The position numbers were made by a program, and so were the translations under genes. A DNA stretch of 50,964 nt, taken from an uncultured Clostridia bacterium. GTDB lineage: Bacteria > Bacillota > Clostridia > UMGS1810. Under the pieces are notes generated by a model. It was not told where the DNA came from. It did no database searches and saw only the letters and a list, made by a program, of their open reading frames with translations. Location of the stretch: positions 1 to 50,964 of the forward strand of contig CAKSTL010000012.1 in the NCBI GenBank assembly GCA_934500875.1, given 5' to 3'. This document shows positions 1 through 7,799 of the stretch, piece by piece. How positions within the stretch are numbered: the first letter of the stretch is position 1; each line of letters opens with the position of its first letter.

Positions 1-1
1 T

Positions 2-91
2 TTTGATGAGCATATGCAGAATGTTATTGTGATGGAATTCTATAAAAGAATTATATCAAAATATTTTGAAAACTTATATAACGGTGATTGA
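2..91 (+). CDS. C-terminal end of an upstream gene (partial)
   Basis: An open frame enters from the left edge and ends at TGA 89-91, giving 29 residues that end in YFENLYNGD. The composition is protein-like (aromatic, Lys and Glu rich) and nothing competes with it on the plus strand. The next gene has its own promoter at 163-190, which is consistent with a gene ending here. The piece is too short to assign a family, and it could be chance. Confidence 0.3.
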   Translation, partial: FDEHMQNVIVMEFYKRIISKYFENLYNGD

Positions 92-162
92 TATGTAATG
101 CGGATCATCCGAATTATTGGATAAGTAAAAATCAGAAATAAAAAATTTGTATATACCGTGAA

Positions 163-190
163 TTGATTTTTTGAAAGTTTGTGGTATAAT
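163..190 (+). promoter_or_regulatory. Sigma-A-type promoter of the AlbA-like gene
   Basis: TTGATT (163-168), a 16-nt spacer and a perfect TATAAT (185-190) lie just upstream of the GGAGG ribosome site at about 210-214. Confidence 0.55.
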
Positions 191-222
191 ATAAAAAAAG
201 TTTTTTTGCGGAGGTGATACCG

Positions 223-1632
223 ATGGCTGAAAAACATAATGTAGAATGGAAAGAAGTTTGGAAAGATGAATACTTAAATTGGATTTGCGGATTTGCAAAT
301 GCACAGGGAGGAACTATCTACATCGGTATTGATGATTCCGGAAATATAAGCGGACTGAAAAATTCCAAGAAATTGCTTGAAGATATACCGAACAAAATAA
401 AAAATGCAATGGGAATTGTTGCGGATATAAATCTTTAAGAAAGCGAAAAAGGGGAATATATAAAAATAAAAGTTAATCAATATACTTTCCCCGTAAGTTG
501 CAACGGCAAGTATTATTATCGTTCAGGCAGCACCAATCAACATTTGACAGGGCTTGCTCTCGATGAATTTATGCTGAAAAAACAAGGTGTTACATGGGCC
601 GGCGTTCCGGTTCCGGAAGAAAAAATTGAAAACCTTGATCAAACCGCAATTCAATTATTCAAGAAAAAGGCTTTGGAAAGTCATAGGCTTGACAACAAAG
701 CACTTTCTGTGTCGGATGAAATATTGTTTCAAAATCTTGGCTTGACTGACGGAAAATATCTTAAAAAAGCGGCGGTGCTGTTATTTGCGGAAAATCCGGA
801 AATATGGATACAGGGAGCATACATTAAGATAGGCTACTTTGGTTCGTCTGATTCCGAATTGATATATCAGGACGAAATTCACGGCTCACTTATTAAACAG
901 ATCGACTCTGCAGTTGAACTGCTTTATACGAAATATCTTAAAGCGTTGATTGACTACGCCGGCATACAGAGGACCGAAACCTATATGCTGCCGAAAGAGG
1001 CTTGCAGAGAAATTTTATTAAATGCCGTTAATCATAAGGATTACAGCAAGGGAGTTCCGATTCAGATAAGTGTTTATGATGACAAAATCTATATTTGGAA
1101 TGACGGTAAGTTCCCGGAAATGCTATCGGCAGACAATATATATGAGAAACATTCTTCAATTCCGTATAATCCGAAAGTTGCAGATGTTCTTTTTAAGGCG
1201 GGTATGATTGAAAGTTGGGGCAGAGGCTTTGATAAGATAAAAGAGGAATGTGAAGCAAACAATACACCACTTCCTAAATATGAAATATCGGAAAGAGGAA
1301 TTATGGTGTTGTGTAAGCCCGGTGAGAAATATCTTAAACTCCTCAAAAAGTATGGGCTGGGAACAAAAGAAGAAAATGTCACCGATAATGTCACCGATGC
1401 AAAATTGATAAAGATTTTAAAATTGTCGGAAAACAGTAAAAAAACAGTGCGAATGCTTGGAATAATAGAGATGATAAAAAAAGATGAGAACATATCGGTA
1501 ACCGAAATGGCAGAAAGTTTAGGTGTAACGACACGAACAATAAAGAGAGACATTGATTACTTAAAAGAAATGAGAGTCGTTAAGCGTGAAGGTACGGCGA
1601 AGTCAGGAAAATGGATAATTAGCATAGAATAA
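223..1632 (+). pseudogene. Schlafen/AlbA_2-type putative DNA-binding ATPase-like protein, interrupted by one stop codon
   Basis: The start is ATG 223, 8 nt after GGAGG. The frame stays open to TAA 1632 except for a single TAA at 436-438, so the original protein would be about 469 residues. The N-terminal part (GFANAQGGTIYIGIDD) is the AlbA_2/Schlafen-like domain. The middle (EACREILLNAVNHKDY, then a WNDGKFPEM segment) is the ATPase-like C-terminal half of this family. A VTDNVTD linker leads into a winged helix with SVTEMAESLGVTTRTIKRDI near the C-terminus. Such proteins are common accessory, regulator-like genes next to defence or toxin genes. The sequence on both sides of the TAA aligns with the family, so a nonsense mutation is the simplest reading. 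A TTG at 544 could restart translation but would lack the AlbA domain. Confidence 0.75.
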
Positions 1633-1661
1633 ATAAAAAAGCGCCTGCATCTATAATGTGA

Positions 1662-2117
1662 ATAAAAATAAAAGCGCCGACAAGAAACAGAGTTATAAGA
1701 CAGGAATGTACACTGAATGTAGCGGCGGATAAGGCTGAAATTATCGATAATAACGGTAAAAAAGCGTATACACTTTTGCTGGGCGGATACAGAGCGACGG
1801 CGGTAATAGAAGAAAAATATGAGGACGCCGCGCTGATTCTTGCAAAATATGTCGGCGGAGTTATGACGGAGATTACAATAAAGAAAATATCCGGTACGGA
1901 AGCTGCAGAAAATGAGCATGTTATCAGAGTGCAGACGGAACCCGTAAATATCAGCGAAAGCGACTATGAGACCGGCGTATATCTGCGTGCATATATCCGG
2001 GAAGACTTTCTCACAATTAAACCGATTGGCGGGACAGCGTCCGTATATAGCAAAAAGCAGTCTGAAACGGGCGGAGGCATTGTTGGGGAAGGCGAAGAAG
2101 TCGGAGATTTATGGTAA
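1662..2117 (+). pseudogene. C-terminal remnant of a secreted protein (Ig-like tail domain)
   Basis: The frame is open from just after TGA 1659-1661 to TAA 2117 with no credible start codon; TTG 1776 lies mid-domain. The residues look like the C-terminal beta-rich domain of clostridial secreted proteins: ALILAKYVGG, TEITIKKISG, then GVYLRAYIRE and LTIKPIGG. The downstream protease carries the same kind of tail (LILARYENE, FKAFLWNSL). The fragment abuts the 3' end of the AlbA gene, so its 5' part was probably lost by recombination. Its tail overlaps the ribosome site of the protease gene. The family of the lost protein cannot be named. Confidence 0.5.
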
Positions 2118-2139
2118 AGCTATAAAAGGAGTGGTGCGT

Positions 2140-3708
2140 ATGAAAAAAAAGATAACAGAGTATTTTATTTGTGCGGTATGTATTGTTATGCTGATATCTG
2201 ACACGGTGTCGGCAAGCAGCGGGAAAACCCCGGAGTCTTTACGGAATACCGATATTGAATATCTCGTGTCGCAGCTGAAATTCGACGCCCGCGAATATGG
2301 AATCATAACGCCGGTAAGAGATCAGGGAGACACCTCGCTTTGCTGGGCGTATTCGACGGCAAGTGCCTCCGAAGCCTCGATAATCAGAAGCGGTATCGAC
2401 AAAAATGTCAGTGCAAGAACGGCATTTTTATCACCGCATCAGATAGGATTTGCAAGACATAACAGAGGCGCAGATCCGCTTGGAAACACCAATGGTGAAA
2501 AAACAAACGAAGCGGGGAACTGGAAATATGCCGGAAGCGGAACAAAATATGCCGCCGCGCTGTTGTCGGAATGGTGCGGACCTGTGAAATCAGGTATTGC
2601 AGATGACGCAAACGGTTGGGAAAATGCGGCATATAGGCTGGAGAGCGCAATTTCCGTTGATGGAAGAAGGCTTGATGCGGACAAAGCGGCAAGAGAGAAA
2701 ATGAAACGGGCAATCGTGAAATACGGTGCGGTTACATTTTCATATAACAATATGAGGCAGACCTATTACTACAATCCGAACGGCGAGAAAGGCAGCTCAC
2801 CGCATGCCTGCACCGTAATCGGCTGGGACGATACCATTCCGGCGGGCAGCTTTTATCCGGGCAAGACAACAACGGACGGCGGCTGGCTTGTTAAAAACAG
2901 CTATAGTTCACTCCCGTATTTTTATCTTTCATACGAAGTAACCTGTGAACAGATTTATGCGTTTGACTATGTTATGAATGACAAATATGATAACAACTAT
3001 TTTTACGATGCGTCGGTATCTGATATCGGTGCGGGAAGCCTCCTGCAGATTAAGCAGGCAGCAAATGTGTTCACGGCAAAAGGCGGAAGCGACAATACAA
3101 CGGAGCAGATTAAAGCTGTCAGTGTGAATACGGTCGGAGAAAATACCGAATGTACGGTTGAAATCTACACAGATGTAACGGAAACACAGGATGGATATTT
3201 TGATCCTCAAACAGCAACGCTTGCCGCAACAAAAACAACATATTTTGAATATGGCGGATTTAATTGTATAGAACTTGATGATCCGGTCGAGATAAAACAA
3301 GGCAGTAATTTTGCGGCGGTTGTAAAGGTAACAAATGCATATATAACCATGAGCGAGAATGATGGGAAATCATATTGGTATCGCAGCGGATGGAGTGCGT
3401 CGCCTGTGGCGGTGAGAATAAAGGTTTTTACGAAAAATATTAAAAAAGAGAAAAGCGCTGTTTCATTTGCAGATGAGAAAACGGTAAATTTAAGCGGCAC
3501 AAGCGGCAAAAAACAGCTTATTCTTGCCAGATATGAAAATGAGCAGTTGTCGGATGTGCGCATCGTGTCCGTTGATTTTGACAATGGGAAAGAACAGACG
3601 GTTACGGTGCCGGCGGAGTGGGAAAAAGAAAACAATATAAGGTTTAAGGCATTCTTATGGAACAGCCTGCCTGAAATGTTGCCGGAATGTCCGGCAGCAG
3701 AATTGTAA
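2140..3708 (+). CDS. Secreted papain-like (C1 family) cysteine protease
   Basis: The start is ATG 2140 after AAAGGAG, giving 522 residues; an in-frame extension to 1966 has no ribosome site. Residues 1-26 are a Sec signal peptide (MKKK, a hydrophobic core, then VSASS). The catalytic set of clan CA is visible: the oxyanion Gln and nucleophile Cys in PVRDQGDTSLCWAYS (around residues 58-72), His in SPHACTVIGWDD and Asn in GGWLVKNSYS. The region after about residue 280 matches the lectin-like/beta-sandwich part seen in clostridial C1 proteases, and the end (FKAFLWNSL) is an Ig-like tail. It probably degrades extracellular or cell-surface protein. It is intact although its neighbours on both sides are broken. 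Confidence 0.85.
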   Translation: MKKKITEYFICAVCIVMLISDTVSASSGKTPESLRNTDIEYLVSQLKFDAREYGIITPVRDQGDTSLCWAYSTASASEASIIRSGIDKNVSARTAFLSPHQIGFARHNRGADPLGNTNGEKTNEAGNWKYAGSGTKYAAALLSEWCGPVKSGIADDANGWENAAYRLESAISVDGRRLDADKAAREKMKRAIVKYGAVTFSYNNMRQTYYYNPNGEKGSSPHACTVIGWDDTIPAGSFYPGKTTTDGGWLVKNSYSSLPYFYLSYEVTCEQIYAFDYVMNDKYDNNYFYDASVSDIGAGSLLQIKQAANVFTAKGGSDNTTEQIKAVSVNTVGENTECTVEIYTDVTETQDGYFDPQTATLAATKTTYFEYGGFNCIELDDPVEIKQGSNFAAVVKVTNAYITMSENDGKSYWYRSGWSASPVAVRIKVFTKNIKKEKSAVSFADEKTVNLSGTSGKKQLILARYENEQLSDVRIVSVDFDNGKEQTVTVPAEWEKENNIRFKAFLWNSLPEMLPECPAAEL

Positions 3709-3724
3709 TGTAGGAAAGGAGAGG

Positions 3725-4177
3725 ATTCGTACAGGTAATAAAAAGAGAATTATACTTATTTTGACGCTTTGCGCTATATGTTTTACGGCTGGAATGGTAA
3801 TGTCGGGAACAGCACAGCATATATGGAATAATCTGACCGCACATAGAGTGAGAGTCCCGACTGTTACGGATGCGGACAGGTTTGGAAGCAGTCAAAACAG
3901 CAATCAATCTTTGCCGCAAGCAGGTTCGTATAATACCGTTCAACAACCCAATAGTCAAAGCGGAGATGTAAAGATATCACTTGAACAGGCAAAAGAAATT
4001 GCACTGAAAAAAGCGGGATTTACCGAAAATCAAGTGTATTTTAAGAAAGCACAGCTTGATTTTGACGATGGCAGATGGGAATATGAGATTGAGTTTATCA
4101 AGGACTATGTAGAGTATGATGCTGAGATTGACGCTCAGACCGGAATAATCTACATATGGGAAGTGGATAAAGACTAA
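3725..4177 (+). CDS. Exported PepSY-domain protein with no standard start codon
   Basis: The frame has an N-terminal basic stretch and membrane or signal segment (NKKRIILILTLCAICFTAGMV), a polar linker and a C-terminal PepSY domain (ISLEQAKEIALKKAGF, then WEYEIEFIKDYVEYDAEID and GIIYIWEVD). PepSY domains are found in protease-inhibitor-like and cell-envelope proteins. No ATG, GTG or TTG precedes the basic region. The best-placed codon is ATT 3725, right after AAGGAGAGG, which may be a mutated ATG; the TTG at 3761 would cut into the signal segment. The gene follows the protease by 16 nt and may modulate it, which is inference from context. It may be poorly expressed or dead. Confidence 0.55.
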   Translation: MRTGNKKRIILILTLCAICFTAGMVMSGTAQHIWNNLTAHRVRVPTVTDADRFGSSQNSNQSLPQAGSYNTVQQPNSQSGDVKISLEQAKEIALKKAGFTENQVYFKKAQLDFDDGRWEYEIEFIKDYVEYDAEIDAQTGIIYIWEVDKD

Positions 4178-4203
4178 TAAATTAACAGAATGGAGAATGA
4201 ATT

Positions 4204-4536
4204 ATGAACAAAAGACTTACGGCAATTAATGCAACAGGCGCACTTGCAGCAGGTATCGTTGTCGGCGCATCGGCAAACGGAATCATTCAAAAGGTACAAT
4301 CTGAACTTCGGGGCGATTTTGTAATCAAGACAAACGGACAGGTTCAGACACTGAAAAATGTGAACGGCGAGACCGTATATCCTATGCTCTATGAGAGAAC
4401 TACATATCTTCCGGTACAGGCATATATTAACTATAAAAAATTGTGGCACTATACCGGCATCGGCAGCGCATTAGAAAATGTCGTTTTCCGAAATAGCAGA
4501 CATAATAATTATTTAGTAGAATATAAAAGTATGTGA
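4204..4536 (+). pseudogene. Truncated stalk-domain (copper amine oxidase N-terminal-like) secreted protein
   Basis: ATG 4204 follows a GGAG-type site. The signal peptide (MNKRLTAINATGALAAGIVV) is followed by a segment typical of clostridial stalk-domain proteins: KTNGQVQTLKNVNG, then YPMLYERTTYLPVQA. In that family the frame continues as YLPVRAI with a beta-hairpin domain. Here the homology stops at about residue 73 and the remaining 37 residues (KLWHYTGIG onwards) are unrelated, which points to a deletion or frameshift. It could still make a short secreted peptide of 110 residues. Confidence 0.5.
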
Positions 4537-4592
4537 GGGAATAAAATTTGCCTGTTTGATTAGAAAAATTAAAGCTAATTTCGTGAAAAGTA

Positions 4593-4621
4593 TTGACATT
4601 TCCATTAAAAATGAGTATGTT
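4593..4621 (+). promoter_or_regulatory. Promoter of the candidate abiF-like RNA
   Basis: Perfect TTGACA (4593-4598), a 17-nt spacer and TATGTT (4616-4621). The predicted start, about 4628, lies directly before the hairpin at 4634-4671. Confidence 0.6.
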
Positions 4622-4627
4622 AACATT

Positions 4628-4690
4628 AACAGAACCCGACACGCCTCTTAACGATGCGGACCACGTCGGGTCATTTAATTTATACAGAAG
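4628..4690 (+). ncRNA. Candidate abiF-like structured RNA upstream of an Abi_2 gene
   Basis: A perfect 7-bp stem (ACCCGAC 4634-4640 with GTCGGGT 4665-4671) encloses a second, short CGC/GCG pairing (4642-4644 with 4656-4658). The structure starts a few nucleotides after a strong promoter and sits immediately 5' of an Abi_2-family frame. An RNA motif called abiF has been described upstream of Abi_2/abiF genes, where the RNA is thought to act with the HEPN toxin. The position, size and own promoter fit that picture. I cannot check the covariance model here, so the assignment rests on architecture. The 3' end is uncertain. Confidence 0.4.
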
Positions 4691-4693
4691 TAA

Positions 4694-5477
4694 AAAGATG
4701 GAATTGAAAATCTTAATGATGTGTCTTATTTCAGATTGATAAAAGCATATAGCATAGGACTCAAAAAGAAAAATGACAATTACAATCAGGGAGTTACATT
4801 TGATATGATAAAGGAATTGTATCTGTTCAATTGTAATTTCAGACAGGCATTGTTTGCTCAAATTGAAAAAGTAGAAATAAATTTGAGATGTCGAATTGCA
4901 AATCATTTTTCGTATAAATATGGCAACTTTGGATATGAGGACGCTGCTAATTTTGAAAATGAAGATTATCATAGTCACTTCTTGGCAGAAATTAATAATG
5001 AGGTCGATAGAAATAGCAAATCTGCTTTCGTTAAGAATTTCAGAAACAACTATGAAACGGATAAAATCCCGATGTATGCCTTGATTGATATTGTTCAGTT
5101 TCGGAACTTTATCTAAGTTTTATAAGAATATGAAGCATGAAGATAAGAAAGCGGTAGCTCAGATATATGGTGTTAAATATACATATCTTGAAAGCTGGAT
5201 TGAGCATATAGCATTTGTCAGAAATATATGTGCGCATTATGGAAGGCTGTATAATGTGAATCTTTCAAAAACACCTGCGCTGTATAAGCAGTATACAAAG
5301 CAGGGAATAAGCAGCGTGAGAGTATTTGCCACATTGGTGTGTTTAAGCAATATTCTTCCGAGGGATAGACATTGGAATGATTTTATTGATCTAATTGAAA
5401 CTTTGCTCGATAAGTATCCAAATGTTAAAATGGAGCTTATGGGATTTCCGACTAATTGGAAGGATGTTCTTATATAG
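4694..5477 (+). pseudogene. Abi_2 (AbiD/AbiF-type) abortive-infection HEPN protein, 5'-truncated and frameshifted
   Basis: Homology begins at DVSYFRLIKAYSIGL without the usual ~40-residue N-terminus. It runs in one frame to about 5097 (PMYALIDI) and continues in another as SFGTLSKFYKNM up to TAG 5475-5477. One indel near 5085-5100 explains the break. The second part carries RNICAHYGRLYN, an R-X4-H HEPN ribonuclease motif, and the family's usual ending (ELMGFPTNWKDVL). Intact members block phage propagation or act as RNA-cleaving toxins. The active-site region survives, but the protein as a whole is probably not made. Confidence 0.8.
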
Positions 5478-5488
5478 AAATTTATTGA

Positions 5489-5875
5489 AGTGATTCAAAA
5501 TGCCGGACACTGTCGGCAAATTGTATAAGAATAATTGAAGGATTGGGAAGTGGAATTCTCCGTATGTTTGATGGATTTTCAAAATACGGTTTAGCAGAAC
5601 CTGAGCTTGTTGATATAGATGGGGATTTCAGAGTAAACTTCTACAGAAGTTCTGTTACCCTTAAGGTAACAGAAAAGGTGGCAGATAAGTTCACAGAACG
5701 AGAAATGTCTGTGATAAGGTTAATGAAAAATAATACAAGAATAACACAAACTGCAATGTCGATGGAATTAGGAAAGAGTCGAAAAACAATCTCCGCAATA
5801 ATAAAATCACTAAAAGATAGAAATGTTATTGAAAGAGAAGGTTCAGACCGAAACGGAATTTGGATCATAAAATAG
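5489..5875 (+). pseudogene. 3' remnant of a second AlbA_2/Schlafen-type gene
   Basis: Open from 5489 to TAG 5875 without a family-like start. Recognisable sequence begins at about 5525 with IIEGLGSGILRMF, the end of the ATPase-like module of the AlbA_2 family. It continues through DGDFRVNFYRS, a VTEKVADKF linker and a winged helix (ITQTAMSMELGKSRKTISAI). Everything upstream, including the AlbA domain, is missing. The remnant begins right at the Abi_2 stop codon, so the Abi cassette may have replaced the 5' part. Its 3' flank shares a ~20-bp string with the 3' flank of the gene at 223-1632. A short protein from TTG 5543 could still act as a DNA-binding peptide. Confidence 0.6.
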
Positions 5876-5945
5876 ATGACTCTTAATAGAGTGCAAAAAA
5901 GCAAAAAAGAGCCTGCATCTATAATGAACGCGAAAGCCAGAAAAA

Positions 5946-5995
5946 GCGGTCAAAATAGATGCAATCTGTTTTGACCGCATTCTTATGCGGTTTTT
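5946..5995 (+). terminator. Two overlapping hairpins, the second with a U-tract
   Basis: Hairpin A pairs GCGGTCAAAA (5946-5955) with TTTTGACCGC (5969-5978). Hairpin B pairs ACCGCAT (5974-5980) with ATGCGGT (5985-5991) and is followed by TTTTT. They share 5974-5978, so only one can form at a time. B is a standard intrinsic terminator. Confidence 0.6.
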
Positions 5996-6181
5996 GAGCA
6001 TTTTTGAAAAATTCGATTTGACTAAAAAACAGTAGATGCACCCACCGGTTTGACCGGACTTGAACCGGGGACACCGTAAAAATCAAATATAAAATCAATT
6101 CAAAAAACGCTAATGTACAAAACAGATGCAATGTATAACATAATGGTTTTGAACCGTAACACAACTTAATATGGATAAATT

Positions 6182-6221
6182 AAGACGATAGTTTCTAAAT
6201 AGAGATTATCGTCTTTTTTTG
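6182..6221 (+). terminator. Intrinsic terminator
   Basis: GACGATA pairs with TATCGTC around a 16-nt loop and is followed by seven T residues. Between 5880 and 6250 I see only hairpins and a tRNA-like scrap near 6040-6080, with no gene. Confidence 0.6.
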
Positions 6222-6249
6222 TATTTCCAAAAATGAAAGGATGAAAAAA

Positions 6250-6384
6250 ATGAATGAGAAAAAATTTTTACGACAGGTGTACACTAGTCTTAACCGTCTG
6301 AATATTATTTGTATTGAGGTTTGCTACACGAAGGGTTTTTCAAATTTTGTGTTTGAACACATTGTGAAAGTGATTCGGAGATAA
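6250..6384 (+). CDS. Small hypothetical ORF
   Basis: ATG 6250 lies 9 nt after AAAGG and opens 44 codons (MNEKKFLRQVYTSLNRLN at the start) ending at TAA 6384. The first 20 residues look protein-like; the rest overlaps the antisense AraC remnant, so the frame may be the cut-off 5' end of a larger gene. I do not recognise a family. Confidence 0.22.
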   Translation: MNEKKFLRQVYTSLNRLNIICIEVCYTKGFSNFVFEHIVKVIRR

Positions 6385-6645
6385 ATTTACGTGCGAGGCA
6401 ACGCTTTCAAGACTTAAATTTCCGCAGTTTATTCTGCTGACAACCGAAGTTAAGGGGTATCGTGTGCCAAGACCGGCTAAAGTTGAAGGAAAATTTACAG
6501 ACGACGCATTTATTGCGGATTTTGTACGTGTATTTGACAGGGTATGAAAATTGTAATTTTCGCCGCACATTTTTAAAATTTCAGTAAATATTTGTTCTAA
6601 TAAGCAAAAAACGGAGCAGGTTATAATCTGTTCCGTTTTTCGCAA
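6340..6645 (-). pseudogene. Remnant of an AraC-family regulator
   Basis: The minus-strand frame of about 100 residues ends in LSLESVASHVNLSPNHFHNVF, the first helix-turn-helix of an AraC C-terminal domain, and then stops. The second helix-turn-helix is missing and the preceding part does not resemble an intact ligand domain. It lies just downstream of the sugar operon, which has a complete AraC gene on its other side. Confidence 0.5.
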
Positions 6646-6659
6646 AATCAGGTCTTTTT

Positions 6660-7799
6660 TCAGATAAACAAACTTCTTTCTTCGCTTGTACCGCTGTAAA
6701 ACTCACCGGAAATCGGTTTCGGGAGGTCAAAATCGGTGTTAAGGTGTTTTAACGTGCCGCTGTTTGAAGATTCGCAAACAGCATTTAAAACCTCAATGGT
6801 ATGATAGCCCATTTCAAACGAAAGACGGGGTTTTCTGTTTGTGCGCAGCGCCCATGCCATATCCGCCGCACCTATTCCCCGGCAGTTTTCTCTGAACGGG
6901 CGGCAAAGCGGAAATTCTGCTTTTTCGCCGTCCCATTTCTGTAAATAAATCGTGCCGCTGAAATCGTTTGTATCGGGAAGGTATAAAATGCCCTGCGTTC
7001 CCATAATCATAAGCATACTGCCCGAAACATTGTATTCGGACGAAATTGTAAACGAAAGAAGCGGACCGCTTTTAAACCGCATACTTGCGCACACGGTGTT
7101 TTCTGTGTTTACAAAAAAGTTTTCGTTAAATTTTTCGTGCCTGGGGTTAAGATACGGTCTGTTTGCGTTTCTTGTTTGCGCATAGCCGCAAACGCTTTCT
7201 ATCGGCCCGAAAATGTTAAAAAGCGTATGCAAATCATAACCGCCCATATCATAGGGAATTCCGCCGCCCTCGCACATTACCGAAAATTTGCGGTATCTGT
7301 CATCCTCGGTGGTCTTTATAAGATGGTAACTTCTGAAGCGGTTTGAAATAATCTGAACAACATCGCCAATAAGATTTTGTTCGATTATAAACCGGGCGGT
7401 TTGCTGTGCAGAGCCTAAAAACGTATCGGGCGCAACAGCAAACATCAAATTTTTCTCTTTTCGTATTTTGTCAAGCTCCCTCGCTTCGTCAAGGGTCAGA
7501 CACATAATTTTTTCGCTGTAGCAGTGCTTGCCCGCCGAAAGAATTTGCCTGCTTACTTCAAAATGCGACGTCGGATATGTAAGATTAAGCACAAGTTCAA
7601 TTTCGGGATCATTTAAAATTTCTTCGTTTGTCATCTGCTTAATTCCGTATTTTTCGGCCTGCTTTTTCGATTTTTCGCTTACAATGTCGGAACAGCCCAC
7701 AAGGTCGATTATAGAAAAGCGTTCTTTAAGATTTTCCATATAAATGTCGCTTATCATACCCGAGCCGATTATTGCGGTTTTAACGCTTTTATACTGCAT
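6660..7799 (-). CDS. Gfo/Idh/MocA-family oxidoreductase
   Basis: 379 residues. The N-terminal Rossmann domain starts with KTAIIGSGMISDIYMENL and contains the family's SEKIMCL segment (EK motif, around residue 96). The C-terminal half is the alpha/beta substrate domain. Members are NAD(P)-dependent sugar or inositol-type dehydrogenases and related enzymes. The start ATG overlaps the stop of the upstream isomerase (TAATG), so the two are translationally coupled. The exact substrate is unknown; pairing with a TIM-barrel isomerase and an AraC activator suggests catabolism of a sugar, polyol or uronate. Confidence 0.85.
   Translation of the reverse strand: MQYKSVKTAIIGSGMISDIYMENLKERFSIIDLVGCSDIVSEKSKKQAEKYGIKQMTNEEILNDPEIELVLNLTYPTSHFEVSRQILSAGKHCYSEKIMCLTLDEARELDKIRKEKNLMFAVAPDTFLGSAQQTARFIIEQNLIGDVVQIISNRFRSYHLIKTTEDDRYRKFSVMCEGGGIPYDMGGYDLHTLFNIFGPIESVCGYAQTRNANRPYLNPRHEKFNENFFVNTENTVCASMRFKSGPLLSFTISSEYNVSGSMLMIMGTQGILYLPDTNDFSGTIYLQKWDGEKAEFPLCRPFRENCRGIGAADMAWALRTNRKPRLSFEMGYHTIEVLNAVCESSNSGTLKHLNTDFDLPKPISGEFYSGTSEERSLFI

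Noticed and set aside
1089..1919. Minus-strand ORFs opposite the AlbA gene and its 3' flank
   Set aside because: They are shadows of the plus-strand coding frame, with no ribosome sites and low-complexity hydrophobic composition.
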